The notes under the pieces are model-generated. The model saw nothing but the letters and a program-made list of their open reading frames with translations, was not told the origin of the DNA and searched no databases. Shown here piece after piece: positions 33,544 to 42,322 of a DNA stretch of 64,000 nt. The stretch's first letter is position 1, and each line of letters starts with the position of its first letter. The position numbers and the translations under genes were made by a program. The stretch is from an uncultured Clostridia bacterium (GTDB lineage Bacteria; Bacillota; Clostridia; Christensenellales; Aristaeellaceae): the NCBI GenBank assembly GCA_937906775.1, contig CALCUD010000127.1, positions 1 to 64,000 of the forward strand, read 5' to 3'.

Positions 33544-34470
33544 GTGAGAAAACGCTTTCTGATTTTGCTGACAGCCCTTGCGCTGCTTCTTTGTCTGACC
33601 GTTTCTGCCGGCGCCGGGGACTGCCTTACGGCGCCGTTCCCGTCCGGAAGCGCTGAGGCGGCTCTGGTCGCTGAAATCGCGGAAGCGCTGGAACTTGCGT
33701 ATACCCCGGAAAGCGAAGAGGATCCGGAAAGCGACCGCCGGATCCGCGCCGCGAACCGTATGCTGGCGGAGCAGGGCGCTGTCCTGTGCGATACGCAGGC
33801 CGTGCTGATCGCCGCCCTGCAGGGCTATACGGCGGAGGACTTCAGGACCGCCATGACCCCTGTCTGCCGGGTTGCACGCTGTCCGCTTTATCTCGTCATG
33901 GGAGCCGGAACGGCTGCGGAGTTTGATATTGACGGCGCGGAAAGCTTTCTAGCCTGTCTCGCTGAAAATGAATATGACGACCGCCTTCTGCTGGCTCGCC
34001 ATGTGGAGGCAGATCCGGCGGACCGGGCGGCTGTCTTCCTTTCGGACAGTCTTCCTGTGCTGACGGATGTATTTTTTCCGGAGCAGATTCCGGATCTCCT
34101 TCAGAGCGGAGAAGCGGCGCTGGCGGTCCTGACCGAAGCGGAGCTGGACGCTGCGGGGGATGCGGTGATCCTCTTCACCCTGGGCAGCGAAAGGACCGGG
34201 ACCCGTCCGGACGTACCTGCGATCACGGAATACGGTATGGATGCATGCCCGGAACCGGCGCTCTTCCTGATGGCCGGAACCGGAACGGATGAGGATTTTC
34301 TGACGGAGATCGCCCGGAAAGTATCCGGGGCGGATCTTACCGGGGCCTGTCTGGCTGCCGGTATGGTCCCGGATGTGCTTTCCGGGGACGCGCTCCGGGC
34401 GGAGATCGGAGGGATTTTTGCCGACTACAGGGAATATATGACCGCCGAAGGATTGTATTTTTATGAATAA
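33544..34470 (+). CDS. Exported protein, possibly a degenerate TctC/Bug-type binding protein
   Basis: A 308-residue protein. A GTG start at 33544 after AGAGGA gives a good signal peptide (KRFLILLTALALLLCLTV, cleavage near AGA). The C-terminal third resembles the end of tripartite tricarboxylate receptors: RPDVPAITEYGMDACPEPAL, then MAGTGTDEDFLTEIARKV. The N-terminal half is acidic and shows no clear match. No tctAB membrane genes follow. It sits 43 bases after the MBOAT gene and may share its transcript. Treat the TctC relation as tentative. Confidence 0.5.
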   Translation: MRKRFLILLTALALLLCLTVSAGAGDCLTAPFPSGSAEAALVAEIAEALELAYTPESEEDPESDRRIRAANRMLAEQGAVLCDTQAVLIAALQGYTAEDFRTAMTPVCRVARCPLYLVMGAGTAAEFDIDGAESFLACLAENEYDDRLLLARHVEADPADRAAVFLSDSLPVLTDVFFPEQIPDLLQSGEAALAVLTEAELDAAGDAVILFTLGSERTGTRPDVPAITEYGMDACPEPALFLMAGTGTDEDFLTEIARKVSGADLTGACLAAGMVPDVLSGDALRAEIGGIFADYREYMTAEGLYFYE

Positions 34471-34709
34471 GGCGATTCCCTGTCTGCCGGTCGGCTCAGC
34501 AGGCTGTCCGGAGCCGGGTGCGGCGCTGCAATCTGTGATTTTGTAAAGCAGGGACCTGCCGGAAAAGTTACAAACAGAATATATGAAATAAGTACGAAGT
34601 AATACGGAAACGGATGCTGAACAGGTTGGAAAATCAATGCTCCGGTCCGAAAATGCATTATGCGGACCGGGATGCGCCGGGAAGAGACTTTTTCATGAAG
34701 TTCCTGAAA

Positions 34710-34750
34710 AAAACCGAAAAACGGTTACATTATACTTGATTTTCGGTTTT
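34710..34750 (+). promoter_or_regulatory. Inverted repeat over the -35 region of the diguanylate cyclase gene
   Basis: AAAACCGAAAA (34710-34720) and TTTTCGGTTTT (34740-34750) are perfect complements with 19 bases between. The right arm overlaps the -35 box and start of the spacer, so it may be an operator; the wide spacing also allows a weak hairpin. Confidence 0.45.
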
Positions 34751-34764
34751 TGCAATGATATACT
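34736..34764 (+). promoter_or_regulatory. Promoter of the diguanylate cyclase gene
   Basis: TTGATT, 17-base spacer, TATACT. Transcription should start near 34771, which supports the ATG at 34799 and not the one at 34778. Confidence 0.65.
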
Positions 34765-34798
34765 GATTGCATGAAAAATGAAGGAGAATACAGGATCC

Positions 34799-35863
34799 AT
34801 GCGGGAAAAAATAAAGTCTTTCCTTGAATCCGTGAAGCAGATTCTGACGGACGATCAGAAGCAGCGTGTTTTTGTGCTTCAATGGACCAACCGTCTGCTG
34901 GCGATCGTCTCCGCCATGATGACGGTGGTGAACATCATTACGGATAAGCGGATCCTGATGTGGTCGACCCTGATCTTCGCAGCGCTCTGTGTGGTGAATG
35001 TTATTCTGTCGACCCGCTCGGAAAAAGAGCTCCGGATCTCATCAGTGCTTCTGGCGATCGAGCTGGTGGCGCTGTTTACTTTTTTCCTGATCTCGGGCGA
35101 GCCGGAAGGCTTCGCCGTGAACTGGATCTGCCTGATGCCTGCGTTTGCCTTCCTGCTCTTCGGTTGCAGGCAGGGTGCGTACCTGTCGGCCGGCATGCTG
35201 GCGATCCTGATTTTCCTGCTCTGGATCCCTGCCGGGCGGGCGCTGATCCAATATGACGGGTATACCGTATCCTTTTATCTGCGGTATCCGTTCCTGTATA
35301 TCGCGGCTTTTTTCCTGGCGTTTTTCCTGGGGTTGGTGATCCAGATTACCCAGCGGGAACTGCGGAAAAGGAATACCGAATATGAATATCTGTACAATCA
35401 CGATCCGCTGACCGGGCTGCATAACCGCTACGGGATGAAAAAGATGATTGCCGAACGGCCGGAGGGCCCGATGACGGTTTTTATGCTGGATCTGGATTAT
35501 TTCAAGAGGATCAACGATAAATTCGGCCATATGTACGGCGATATCGTCCTGAAAGCCGTCTCGGATATAATCAGGGATGTGACAGAGGGATACGGCAGCG
35601 CCGCCCGGTGGGGCGGAGAGGAATTCGTCATCATTTCTTTTGACCCGGAGGATCCGAAAAAGATCGCGAAAGCCATCTGCGACAAAGTCCGGGCCGCGGA
35701 AGTGGAAATGCCTGAAAACGCCGGTCTGGCCCGTCTGACGGTCAGCATCGGGATCGCGCAGGACCCGGACGCGAAAACAGCGAAGCTGGACGAACTTCTG
35801 TACCGGTCCGACAACAAGCTGTATGAGGCCAAGAATGCCGGCCGGGACTGTTATGTGATGTAA
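34799..35863 (+). CDS. Membrane diguanylate cyclase (GGDEF)
   Basis: A 354-residue protein with about five or six membrane segments in the first 190 residues and a C-terminal GGDEF domain that makes cyclic di-GMP from GTP. The active-site loop is RWGGEEF (GGEEF variant, normally active), with YNHDPLTGLHNRYG at the domain start and LDLDYFKRINDKFGH for metal and nucleotide binding. No RxxD inhibitory site is evident before the active site. AAGGAGA precedes the ATG at 34799. No EAL or PilZ gene is near. Confidence 0.92.
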   Translation: MREKIKSFLESVKQILTDDQKQRVFVLQWTNRLLAIVSAMMTVVNIITDKRILMWSTLIFAALCVVNVILSTRSEKELRISSVLLAIELVALFTFFLISGEPEGFAVNWICLMPAFAFLLFGCRQGAYLSAGMLAILIFLLWIPAGRALIQYDGYTVSFYLRYPFLYIAAFFLAFFLGLVIQITQRELRKRNTEYEYLYNHDPLTGLHNRYGMKKMIAERPEGPMTVFMLDLDYFKRINDKFGHMYGDIVLKAVSDIIRDVTEGYGSAARWGGEEFVIISFDPEDPKKIAKAICDKVRAAEVEMPENAGLARLTVSIGIAQDPDAKTAKLDELLYRSDNKLYEAKNAGRDCYVM

Positions 35864-35878
35864 AAGAGATCTGTTTCG

Positions 35879-35915
35879 CCAAAAGCGGCAGGCCGTACCG
35901 GCCTGCCGCTTTTGG
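35879..35915. terminator. Bidirectional terminator
   Basis: A 16-bp stem (CCAAAAGCGGCAGGCC with its complement) around GTACC, with A/T runs on both flanks. It serves the convergent cyclase and TetR genes. Confidence 0.8.
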
Positions 35916-35931
35916 TGATGATTGCCGGAAC

Positions 35932-36501
35932 TCAATGCCCGAGGATCGGCTCCATGACGGAAAGAAAGAATCTGTGGATGACTTCCGGCGGATCCGCCAT
36001 CCGGTTGGACAGCCACCATTCCACCGTTTCAACAAAGGAGGCGGAAATGTGATTGACGAGATAATCCTCCGGCAGACCGGAACCGGACAGAAGGCCTTTC
36101 TCTGCGTATTGACTCACGATCAGTTTTTTGAGATCACTTTTGAAGTACTGCAGAAAGATGTCGTTGTTCGGGGATGACAGCAGCTCCAGGATGTTCCTGT
36201 CGTTTTTCCGGAGATGGCGCAGAAGATGCAGAAACACGGAGTCTGAATCGTCGCATCCTGCGTAATGGTCATATTCCTGAGGCAATCCCGTGGCGGAGCT
36301 GATGATATGACCGAACAGTTCCCCGCAGAGATCCTTCAGGAGATAATCCTTCGTCTCGAAATGCGCATAAAATGTTGTCCGCCCGATATTCGCGCGATCG
36401 ATGATCTCCTGCACGGAGATCTGAGAATATGCCTTTTCCGAAAGCAGTTCCGTAAAGGCCTGAAAAATGGCGTCTCTCGTTTTTTTCTGCCGTCTGTCCA
36501 T
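35932..36501 (-). CDS. TetR/AcrR-family regulator
   Basis: A 189-residue repressor. The N-terminal helix-turn-helix is QISVQEIIDRANIGRTTFYAHF, preceded by RDAIFQAFTELLSEKAY. The C-terminal half is the helical ligand and dimer domain, with a TetR_C_33-like feel (ASFVETVEWWLSNRMADPPE). It is divergent from the P-type ATPase, and a 10-bp-arm palindrome lies on the ATPase start region, so it probably represses that gene. Its ligand is unknown. Confidence 0.88.
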   Translation of the reverse strand: MDRRQKKTRDAIFQAFTELLSEKAYSQISVQEIIDRANIGRTTFYAHFETKDYLLKDLCGELFGHIISSATGLPQEYDHYAGCDDSDSVFLHLLRHLRKNDRNILELLSSPNNDIFLQYFKSDLKKLIVSQYAEKGLLSGSGLPEDYLVNHISASFVETVEWWLSNRMADPPEVIHRFFLSVMEPILGH

Positions 36502-36566
36502 CCTTTTTCCCTCCCGAACAATCTTTATGAAATGTTCCGTATCGAACGGTGCGGCGGAACTGATCC

Positions 36567-36595
36567 TTGTATTTCAGATCCCGGCGGGATATTCT
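36567..36595 (+). promoter_or_regulatory. Promoter of the P-type ATPase gene
   Basis: TTGTAT, 17-base spacer, TATTCT. The predicted start of transcription falls inside the palindrome at 36600-36622. Confidence 0.55.
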
Positions 36596-36599
36596 TTAA

Positions 36600-36622
36600 A
36601 TACAGAACAGTGTGTTCTGTAT
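36600..36622 (+). promoter_or_regulatory. Probable TetR operator
   Basis: ATACAGAACA and TGTTCTGTAT are perfect inverted arms around GTG, on the predicted transcription start of the P-type ATPase. Two CGTAC repeats follow directly. Confidence 0.65.
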
Positions 36623-36678
36623 CGTACATATCGTACAGGAGGAACATGAAACCGTCAAGAGGGGGAGGAAAATCAAGG

Positions 36679-38544
36679 ATGAAACGGATCAATGAATGGC
36701 TGACGGGGATCCCCGCGACCGTGCTGTCGGGAGTGTTCCTGCTGTCGGGCTTTGTTGCGGATCTTTTGGGAAAGGCTTTGCCTTTTGATCCCGCCTGGGT
36801 GACCGTGCTGATCAGCGGTCTGCCGCTGGTTTATGAAGCGATGGAAAACCTGATCCGGAATTCCGGTATCAGCAGAATTTCATCCGCGCTGCTGATCAGC
36901 GTCGCGATGATCGCGGCTGTTGTGACGGGCGACCTGTTCGCTGCGGGCGAAGTGGCGTGGATCATGGCTGTCGGCGAGATCTTGGAGGACAGGACGGCGG
37001 AACGTGCGAACCGGGGATTGAAAAAACTGATCTCTGTCGCGCCCGTACGGGGCAGAAGGATCGTCCAGGGTCGGGAGGAAACGGTCCCGGCGGAAAACAT
37101 CGCGGAAGGAGATATCCTGCGTGTTTTGCCCGGGGAAGCTATTCCCGTGGACGGCACGGTGGTCCGCGGCGAAACCTCTGTCGATCAGTCCGTCATGACC
37201 GGCGAATCGCTGCCCGTGGACAAAACAGCCGGCGACAGCGTATTCTGCGGAACGGTCAATTGCTTCGGCGCGATCGATATCCGCGCGACCCGGGTCGGGG
37301 AGGACAGTTCTCTGAAGAAAATGATCCGGCTGGTGGAGGAAGCGGAGAAGAATAAAGCACCGACGGCGAGAACCGCCGACAGGGCTGCGAGCTGGCTTGT
37401 TCCCGCCGCGCTGCTGATCGCGGTACTCACCGGCGTGATCACGCGGGATCCCGTCCGCGCGGTAACGGTGCTGGTTGTGTTCTGCCCGTGCGCGCTGGTG
37501 CTTGCGACGCCTGTTGCGATCATGGCGGCGATCGGCCAGGCTGCGAAGCACGGTGTGGTGATCAAATCCGGCGAGGCGTTGGAAAAGATGGGCCGGGTCA
37601 ATACGGTTACCCTGGACAAGACAGGTACGCTGACCTTTGGAAGGCTGGAAGTCTGCGACGTGATCCCCTTTGACGGGGAAACGGATGAAGCGGAGCTGCT
37701 TTCCCTGGCCGCTTCCGCGGAGATGAAAAGCGAGCATCCGACCGGAAAGGCAATTGTATCCCGTGCGAAGGAATGCGGCGCTGCCGTGACGGAGCCGGAT
37801 GTCTTTCTGGCGGTTTCCGGCAAAGGCGTCCGGGCGGAGATCGGCGGGAGATCCGTCCTGTGCGGAAATGAAGTTTTCATGAAGGAAAACGGGATCCTGA
37901 TGAGTTCGGAGATCACCGGGACGGCGGAAGCGCTCCGCGCCGAGGGAAAGCTGTCGATCCTGGTTGCTGCGGACGGCTGCTGCGTCGGCGCTCTGGCGAT
38001 GTCTGACACGCTGCGTCCGGAGGCGGCGGACCTGGCCGGCCGGTTGAGCGCTCTGAACACGGAGCTTGTTCTGCTGACCGGGGACAATGAAAAAACGGCC
38101 GGTTATTTTGCCGGCCGGGCAGGGATCTCAAGGGTGAAAGCGGAGCTGCTTCCCGAGGATAAGGTTTCCGGTATCCGGGAGCTTCAAAAGGCCGGGGAGA
38201 CCGTGTGTATGGTCGGAGACGGCGTGAACGACGCGCCCGCACTGAAAACGGCCGATGTCGGCGTTGCCATGGGTGGGCTGGGCAGCGATATTGCCGTCGA
38301 AGCGGCGGATGCGGTACTGATGCGTGACGATCTGTCCGCTCTGCCGTATCTGAAACGCCTGTCGGTCGCGACCCTGAAAACGATCCGCTTCGGAATCGCG
38401 TTGTCCATGGGGATCAACGTTCTGGCGGTCATACTTTCGGTGCTGGGCCTGCTGAATCCGACCCTGGGGGCGCTGGTGCATAACGCGGGGTCGATCCTCG
38501 TCATCCTGATCGCGGTGCTGCTGTATGACCGGAAGCTGGACTGA
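36679..38544 (+). CDS. P1B-type heavy-metal ATPase without N-terminal metal-binding domain
   Basis: A 621-residue metal pump. Motifs: actuator VMTGESLPVDK, metal-site VFCPCALVLATP, phosphorylation LDKTGTLT, SEHPTGKAI, and hinge MVGDGVNDAPALKTADVGVAMG. CPC in the sixth membrane helix indicates Cu, Zn or Cd transport. There is no HMA or CXXC domain at the N-terminus, so it is a minimal form. The ATG at 36679 has GGGGGAGG 10 bases upstream; an ATG at 36646 is an alternative. A divergent TetR gene with operator suggests regulation, which is unusual since MerR, ArsR or CsoR types normally control such pumps. Confidence 0.88.
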   Translation: MKRINEWLTGIPATVLSGVFLLSGFVADLLGKALPFDPAWVTVLISGLPLVYEAMENLIRNSGISRISSALLISVAMIAAVVTGDLFAAGEVAWIMAVGEILEDRTAERANRGLKKLISVAPVRGRRIVQGREETVPAENIAEGDILRVLPGEAIPVDGTVVRGETSVDQSVMTGESLPVDKTAGDSVFCGTVNCFGAIDIRATRVGEDSSLKKMIRLVEEAEKNKAPTARTADRAASWLVPAALLIAVLTGVITRDPVRAVTVLVVFCPCALVLATPVAIMAAIGQAAKHGVVIKSGEALEKMGRVNTVTLDKTGTLTFGRLEVCDVIPFDGETDEAELLSLAASAEMKSEHPTGKAIVSRAKECGAAVTEPDVFLAVSGKGVRAEIGGRSVLCGNEVFMKENGILMSSEITGTAEALRAEGKLSILVAADGCCVGALAMSDTLRPEAADLAGRLSALNTELVLLTGDNEKTAGYFAGRAGISRVKAELLPEDKVSGIRELQKAGETVCMVGDGVNDAPALKTADVGVAMGGLGSDIAVEAADAVLMRDDLSALPYLKRLSVATLKTIRFGIALSMGINVLAVILSVLGLLNPTLGALVHNAGSILVILIAVLLYDRKLD

Positions 38545-38571
38545 GAAGTCTCTTTCAGGTTCTCCCGCGCA

Positions 38572-39435
38572 TTATTCCGTGTATACGGTCTTTTCAAAAA
38601 CCCATTCGCGGCATTCTTCTCCGACGGCGCCTGTCCAGAGCAGCGCGCCGTCTTTGAGTTCAAAGAAACCGACGCCGTTTACCGCGCTTTCCTCGGAGGA
38701 GATCAGATCTCCCTCCGTGCTGTAGGTATATCGGCCGGTTTCCTCGCCCTGATAGGTTAGTCTGTCTCCGTCCCGGACGGCGTCATATACGGTCCAGCTC
38801 AGCATCTCCGTGGCCGAGAGGATCCGGTTGATCACAATGTTATATACGTCGCCGTGCCGCTCGATCACGGCGAAGATCTCCGGACGGTCCGGATTCCGGT
38901 AGTCGCCGACGGTTGGGTCGTCTGTGTGGTGCTTCTGGATCAGTTCCAGTTCCAGGCAGATATCCGCGAAAGTTTCCGCGTTCAGATCGGATTTTCCGTC
39001 ATCGCCGATGGGGTCCGTGACAGTGACGGTATACTGTCTGTCGCCGTCAAAGAACCTGTTCAGGAAAACTTCGCCGGTATACAGAGCGAAGTCCTGCTCC
39101 GGAGCAAATTCATTATTCTCGCTGAATATCCCGCTGATATCTTCATCCGTGATATGAGCGCCCCGGAATGTCCACTCCTTTCCGTCGATGTCGCATATAT
39201 ACTGGGCGATTGTGCCGCCAATGACGGAAAAGTTTTCATTTGATATGCCCGTGACATCGGGGCGTATCAGCCGGACGCCGACCAGCTCATTGATCTCTTC
39301 CAGAGAGCCGTATTCGGCGATCGGGTTGAACGATTCGGCGGAAGCGTCCGCCGGTTCTTCGCTTCCCTCCGCGGGACAGAACGCCGGGTATAGGAAAAGG
39401 ACCGATACCGCGAGTAAAATGAACAGCTTTTTCAT
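38572..39435 (-). CDS. Exported protein of unknown function
   Basis: A 287-residue protein with a signal peptide (MKKLFILLAVSVLFLYPAF, then CPAEGSE) and GAGGTT before the start. The mature part is acidic and beta-rich, with NPIAEYGSLEEINELVGVRL near the start and IAQYICDIDGKEWTFRGA. It looks like other Clostridia exported proteins with this NPxxEYxSLEEIN opening, but I know no function. It faces the ATPase gene and ends 28 bases from it. Not linked to any pathway here. Confidence 0.6.
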   Translation of the reverse strand: MKKLFILLAVSVLFLYPAFCPAEGSEEPADASAESFNPIAEYGSLEEINELVGVRLIRPDVTGISNENFSVIGGTIAQYICDIDGKEWTFRGAHITDEDISGIFSENNEFAPEQDFALYTGEVFLNRFFDGDRQYTVTVTDPIGDDGKSDLNAETFADICLELELIQKHHTDDPTVGDYRNPDRPEIFAVIERHGDVYNIVINRILSATEMLSWTVYDAVRDGDRLTYQGEETGRYTYSTEGDLISSEESAVNGVGFFELKDGALLWTGAVGEECREWVFEKTVYTE

Positions 39436-39511
39436 ACAAACCTCCGTTAAACTTTTTTTCGTACAGGATCAGCGAAATGTCATCAACGGTCAGAGGAAGA
39501 TCTCCCGTGGA

Positions 39512-40027
39512 CTATAAGATCGCTCGTTCCATCTGGATGTCATAAGGTTCCGCTTCAGCGAGCTCGGGGATCGGGTTTCTGCTCGGTTCAAAACCCATCG
39601 CCTGATAGAAGCGGACGGTCTCCTCGGCGGAGCAGCAGGATGCGTACAGGGCTTCCGCGCCGCGGCGGCGGGCGTGATCAAGGACCGTTTCGATCAGCCG
39701 CCGGCCGATGCCCTGCCGCCGGCAGGCGCGGGAAACGTGAAAGCTGTCGATGATCAGACGGTTCCTGTTCAACTCCGGGATCAGCATGATCTCCCCGACG
39801 ACAGCGTCTCCGTCAAACGCGCAGAAGGTCAGATATTTTCCCGAAAGGATTTCCGCCGCTTTTTCGCGCCGCCGTTCGGGGGACCATGTTTCGGTAAAAG
39901 GCTGCGCTTTCAGGATCAGCTGACCGTTCTCCGTACGGTAAACATTCCGGACCTCCTGAAAACGGTCGAACGAATCGAGAGAGGTCCCGGTGAAATTGCT
40001 CCTGTCCGCCTGTTTGATCTCGATCAT
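39512..40027 (-). CDS. GNAT-family N-acetyltransferase
   Basis: A 171-residue cytoplasmic acetyltransferase. The acetyl-CoA loop is RACRRQGIGRRLIETVLDHA, followed by ALYASCCSAEETVRFYQAMG, the usual late GNAT block. The substrate is unknown. The ribosome site AGGAGA is 13 bases from the ATG, a little far. It follows another GNAT gene (40076-40564) on the same strand, but the two share little sequence. Confidence 0.82.
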   Translation of the reverse strand: MIEIKQADRSNFTGTSLDSFDRFQEVRNVYRTENGQLILKAQPFTETWSPERRREKAAEILSGKYLTFCAFDGDAVVGEIMLIPELNRNRLIIDSFHVSRACRRQGIGRRLIETVLDHARRRGAEALYASCCSAEETVRFYQAMGFEPSRNPIPELAEAEPYDIQMERAIL

Positions 40028-40075
40028 GTTGATACGTTTGTCTCCTGTGTTTTTGACCGGTGAAAAAACCGGGAT

Positions 40076-40564
40076 TCAGTCCCGGAGGATGATTTCATAA
40101 TACAGGAAGTCTCCGGTATAAGCGCTTCCGGTATCATTCGTTTTCCGGTCGCGGAGCCTGAATCCCGCTGATTCATAATTTGCGGGAGCGACCAGATTGG
40201 CGTTGGTGCATACGGTGATCCGCTTCAGACCGGGGTACTGTCTGATCCTGTTCAGGGCTTCTGTCAGCTGCAGGCGGCCGTAGCCCCGTCCTTTATACTT
40301 TTCACGGATGCCGTTATGCCCGATCTCTACGTATTCGGGCTGATTCCGGGGATCCCATGTCACGAACCCGATGGGTTCGCCGTCGAGGCAGGTGACCAGG
40401 CCGTATTTTTCGGCGATTCCGGGATGATCGTAGAAAAAATCGTCTGATTCTCTCCAGTTCGCGTCCCAGATCTCCCGGTTTCTCGGATCAAAGGAATACG
40501 CGTCCCGAAGGATATCATACATCGTTCCCCTCGGGAAATCCGTGAATTTTTTGAATTCCGTCAA
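40076..40564 (-). CDS. GNAT-family N-acetyltransferase
   Basis: A 162-residue acetyltransferase. The start is a TTG at 40564, because AAAGGAGG lies at the right distance and no ATG fits. Visible GNAT features are LVTCLDGEPIGFVTW, VEIGHNGIREKYKGRGYG (acetyl-CoA loop) and VCTNANLVAPANYESAGF. Substrate unknown. It lies 48 bases before the second GNAT gene and may share its transcript. Confidence 0.8.
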   Translation of the reverse strand: MTEFKKFTDFPRGTMYDILRDAYSFDPRNREIWDANWRESDDFFYDHPGIAEKYGLVTCLDGEPIGFVTWDPRNQPEYVEIGHNGIREKYKGRGYGRLQLTEALNRIRQYPGLKRITVCTNANLVAPANYESAGFRLRDRKTNDTGSAYTGDFLYYEIILRD

Positions 40565-40687
40565 CGGCTGATCCTCCTTTGGCAAACGCGGCTGGATGTC
40601 TGCGGATCGCATCTGATCTGATTTGGATATTCAACACAGCGGACCGGCGTTCCTGCAAAATCAAAAGAGTCACACGGATCGAAAAGG

Positions 40688-40721
40688 TTAAAAAGAAATG
40701 GCCGGGCATTGCTGCCCGGCC
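40688..40721 (-). terminator. Terminator of the second binding-protein operon
   Basis: GGCCGGGCA and TGCCCGGCC pair around a four-base loop; on the minus strand ATTTCTTTTT follows. Confidence 0.75.
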
Positions 40722-40736
40722 GGAGCTGAATCGGGA

Positions 40737-42275
40737 TTACAGACCCATGTAGCGGTTATAGGCTGCCTGATAGGCTGCGAGGACATCGGCCAGGCCCATA
40801 TCCTGAACCTGCTGTGCGAAGGCGTCGAATTCATCCAGGGACTTCTTGCCCGTGATGAAGGCGTCGAGGTTTTCGTTGATGAAGGTTTCGATATCGGTGT
40901 ACTTCGCGCGGATCACATCCTGCTCGTCATCGGTGAAAGCAAGGGTCGGGAAGGCGGGACCGATATGGTTTTCCTGTTCGTACAGGTCACGGGTCTTGTT
41001 GACTTCGTCAGAAACCTGAGCGCGCTCATAGCGGGCATCCTGACGGAGGGTCAGCAGGCTCTGAACACCGTACTGACGCAGCGCGTCCTGAGCGCTCAGA
41101 CCGTCGGGGTTGTTCATGATCAGGTCGGTGTAGTAGGGCTCGCCGTTTTCGTCGAAGTCATAGGTTTCTCCGAGGTAGCCGAAGTTGAGCAGCATCATGC
41201 CTTCTTCGCTGTAGGCATAATCGAAAAGCTTCATCGCGGCCTTGATCTGTTCTTCGGAAGCGCCGACAAAGATCGCGGCGTTCCAGTCTTCGTCCACGGT
41301 GAGGGGCTGCAGCTGGTCACGGGTCTGGGCAATACCGGTGGGGCCTTCCATGGGGGCGGTACCCACGATATTCACGGAGCTGTCGGTTCCCTTGAACAGG
41401 TTCAGCACGTTGTCAATATAGGCGCTCCAGTCATAGCCCATGAACACGCGTTCAACACTGCCGTCGGTCCAGTGGCTGTACCAGTCGTTTTTGCTCAGGG
41501 TCAGGTATTCCTGATCGATCAGGCCTTCGGTGTAGCACTTGCTCAGCCAGGTCAGAGCTTCCTTCATGCGGGGATCGATGGCGCCGAGTTTGACGACATC
41601 GTCTTCGGCGAAGAAGAATTCTTCAATACCGTAGCTGTGGACGAAGGGCATCAGGTTGGCGCGGCCGTTGCTGCCCTGTGAACGAACAGAGAAGGGGATC
41701 TCGTCCGCTTCGCCGTTTCCGTTCGGGTCGCCTTCCTTGACGGCCTTGAGGACATTGTACAGGTCTTCCATGGTCTTGGGGGCTGTGAGACCCAGCTTGT
41801 CCAGCCAGTCCTGACGGTAGAACCACAGTTTGCCGCACTGGATGGCGGTGCGCTGCGCGATGAAACGGATGTGTCCGTCGCTGTCCTGAACACGGCGGCG
41901 GATGTCGGGATCAGAATAGACCGCGTAGAGGTTGGGGGTGTCTTCGGGGTTGATGTAATCATCCAGGATCACCCAGGCTTCCTTGTAATCAAGGAGCTTG
42001 TTGGCTTTGTACTGGACGACCGTCGGGATGTCCTTCCGGCTCATCAGAGCGCCGAACTTTTCTTCCAGGCTCTCGGTGGGAGCGGATTCGATGTCGATGT
42101 CGATGCCGAGGACTTCCTTGAGTGTTTCGACCGTGCGCAGGCCGTTGCGGAACGGCATGTTGGAACGGTCGGAGCCCCACATGGTGATGGACACCTTTTC
42201 TTCCGCGGACACAAAGGTCAGGGGAAGAAGCGTCAGGGCGAGCAGGACACAAAGGATACGCGCGAGTTTCTTCAT
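40737..42275 (-). CDS. Sugar ABC transporter substrate-binding protein (family 1)
   Basis: A 512-residue secreted binding protein. The start at 42275 follows GAAGGAGG and begins a signal peptide (MKKLARILCVLLALTLLPL, cleavage near VSA). The mature protein opens EEKVSITMWGSDRSNM, and VLKAVKEGDPNGNGEADEIP is the calcium-binding-like loop common in this LplA-type group. It is the last gene of an LplB-YtcP-binding protein operon. No glycosidase or regulator is attached, so the sugar is unknown. Confidence 0.87.
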   Translation of the reverse strand: MKKLARILCVLLALTLLPLTFVSAEEKVSITMWGSDRSNMPFRNGLRTVETLKEVLGIDIDIESAPTESLEEKFGALMSRKDIPTVVQYKANKLLDYKEAWVILDDYINPEDTPNLYAVYSDPDIRRRVQDSDGHIRFIAQRTAIQCGKLWFYRQDWLDKLGLTAPKTMEDLYNVLKAVKEGDPNGNGEADEIPFSVRSQGSNGRANLMPFVHSYGIEEFFFAEDDVVKLGAIDPRMKEALTWLSKCYTEGLIDQEYLTLSKNDWYSHWTDGSVERVFMGYDWSAYIDNVLNLFKGTDSSVNIVGTAPMEGPTGIAQTRDQLQPLTVDEDWNAAIFVGASEEQIKAAMKLFDYAYSEEGMMLLNFGYLGETYDFDENGEPYYTDLIMNNPDGLSAQDALRQYGVQSLLTLRQDARYERAQVSDEVNKTRDLYEQENHIGPAFPTLAFTDDEQDVIRAKYTDIETFINENLDAFITGKKSLDEFDAFAQQVQDMGLADVLAAYQAAYNRYMGL

Positions 42276-42322
42276 GGGTATACCTCCTTCATATTTGTAT
42301 CCGCGTGCGCGGATTACATACA

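Larger units (their letters stand above)
34471..34798 (+). other. Gene-free stretch before the diguanylate cyclase
   Basis: No gene or clear terminator seen in the first 230 bases. The end holds an 11-bp perfect inverted repeat (34710-34750) and the promoter of the cyclase gene (34736-34764). Confidence 0.5.

Noticed and set aside
34778..34798. Upstream ATG of the diguanylate cyclase gene
   Set aside because: The ATG at 34778 has no ribosome site and lies only a few bases after the predicted transcription start; the ATG at 34799 has AAGGAGA at good distance.
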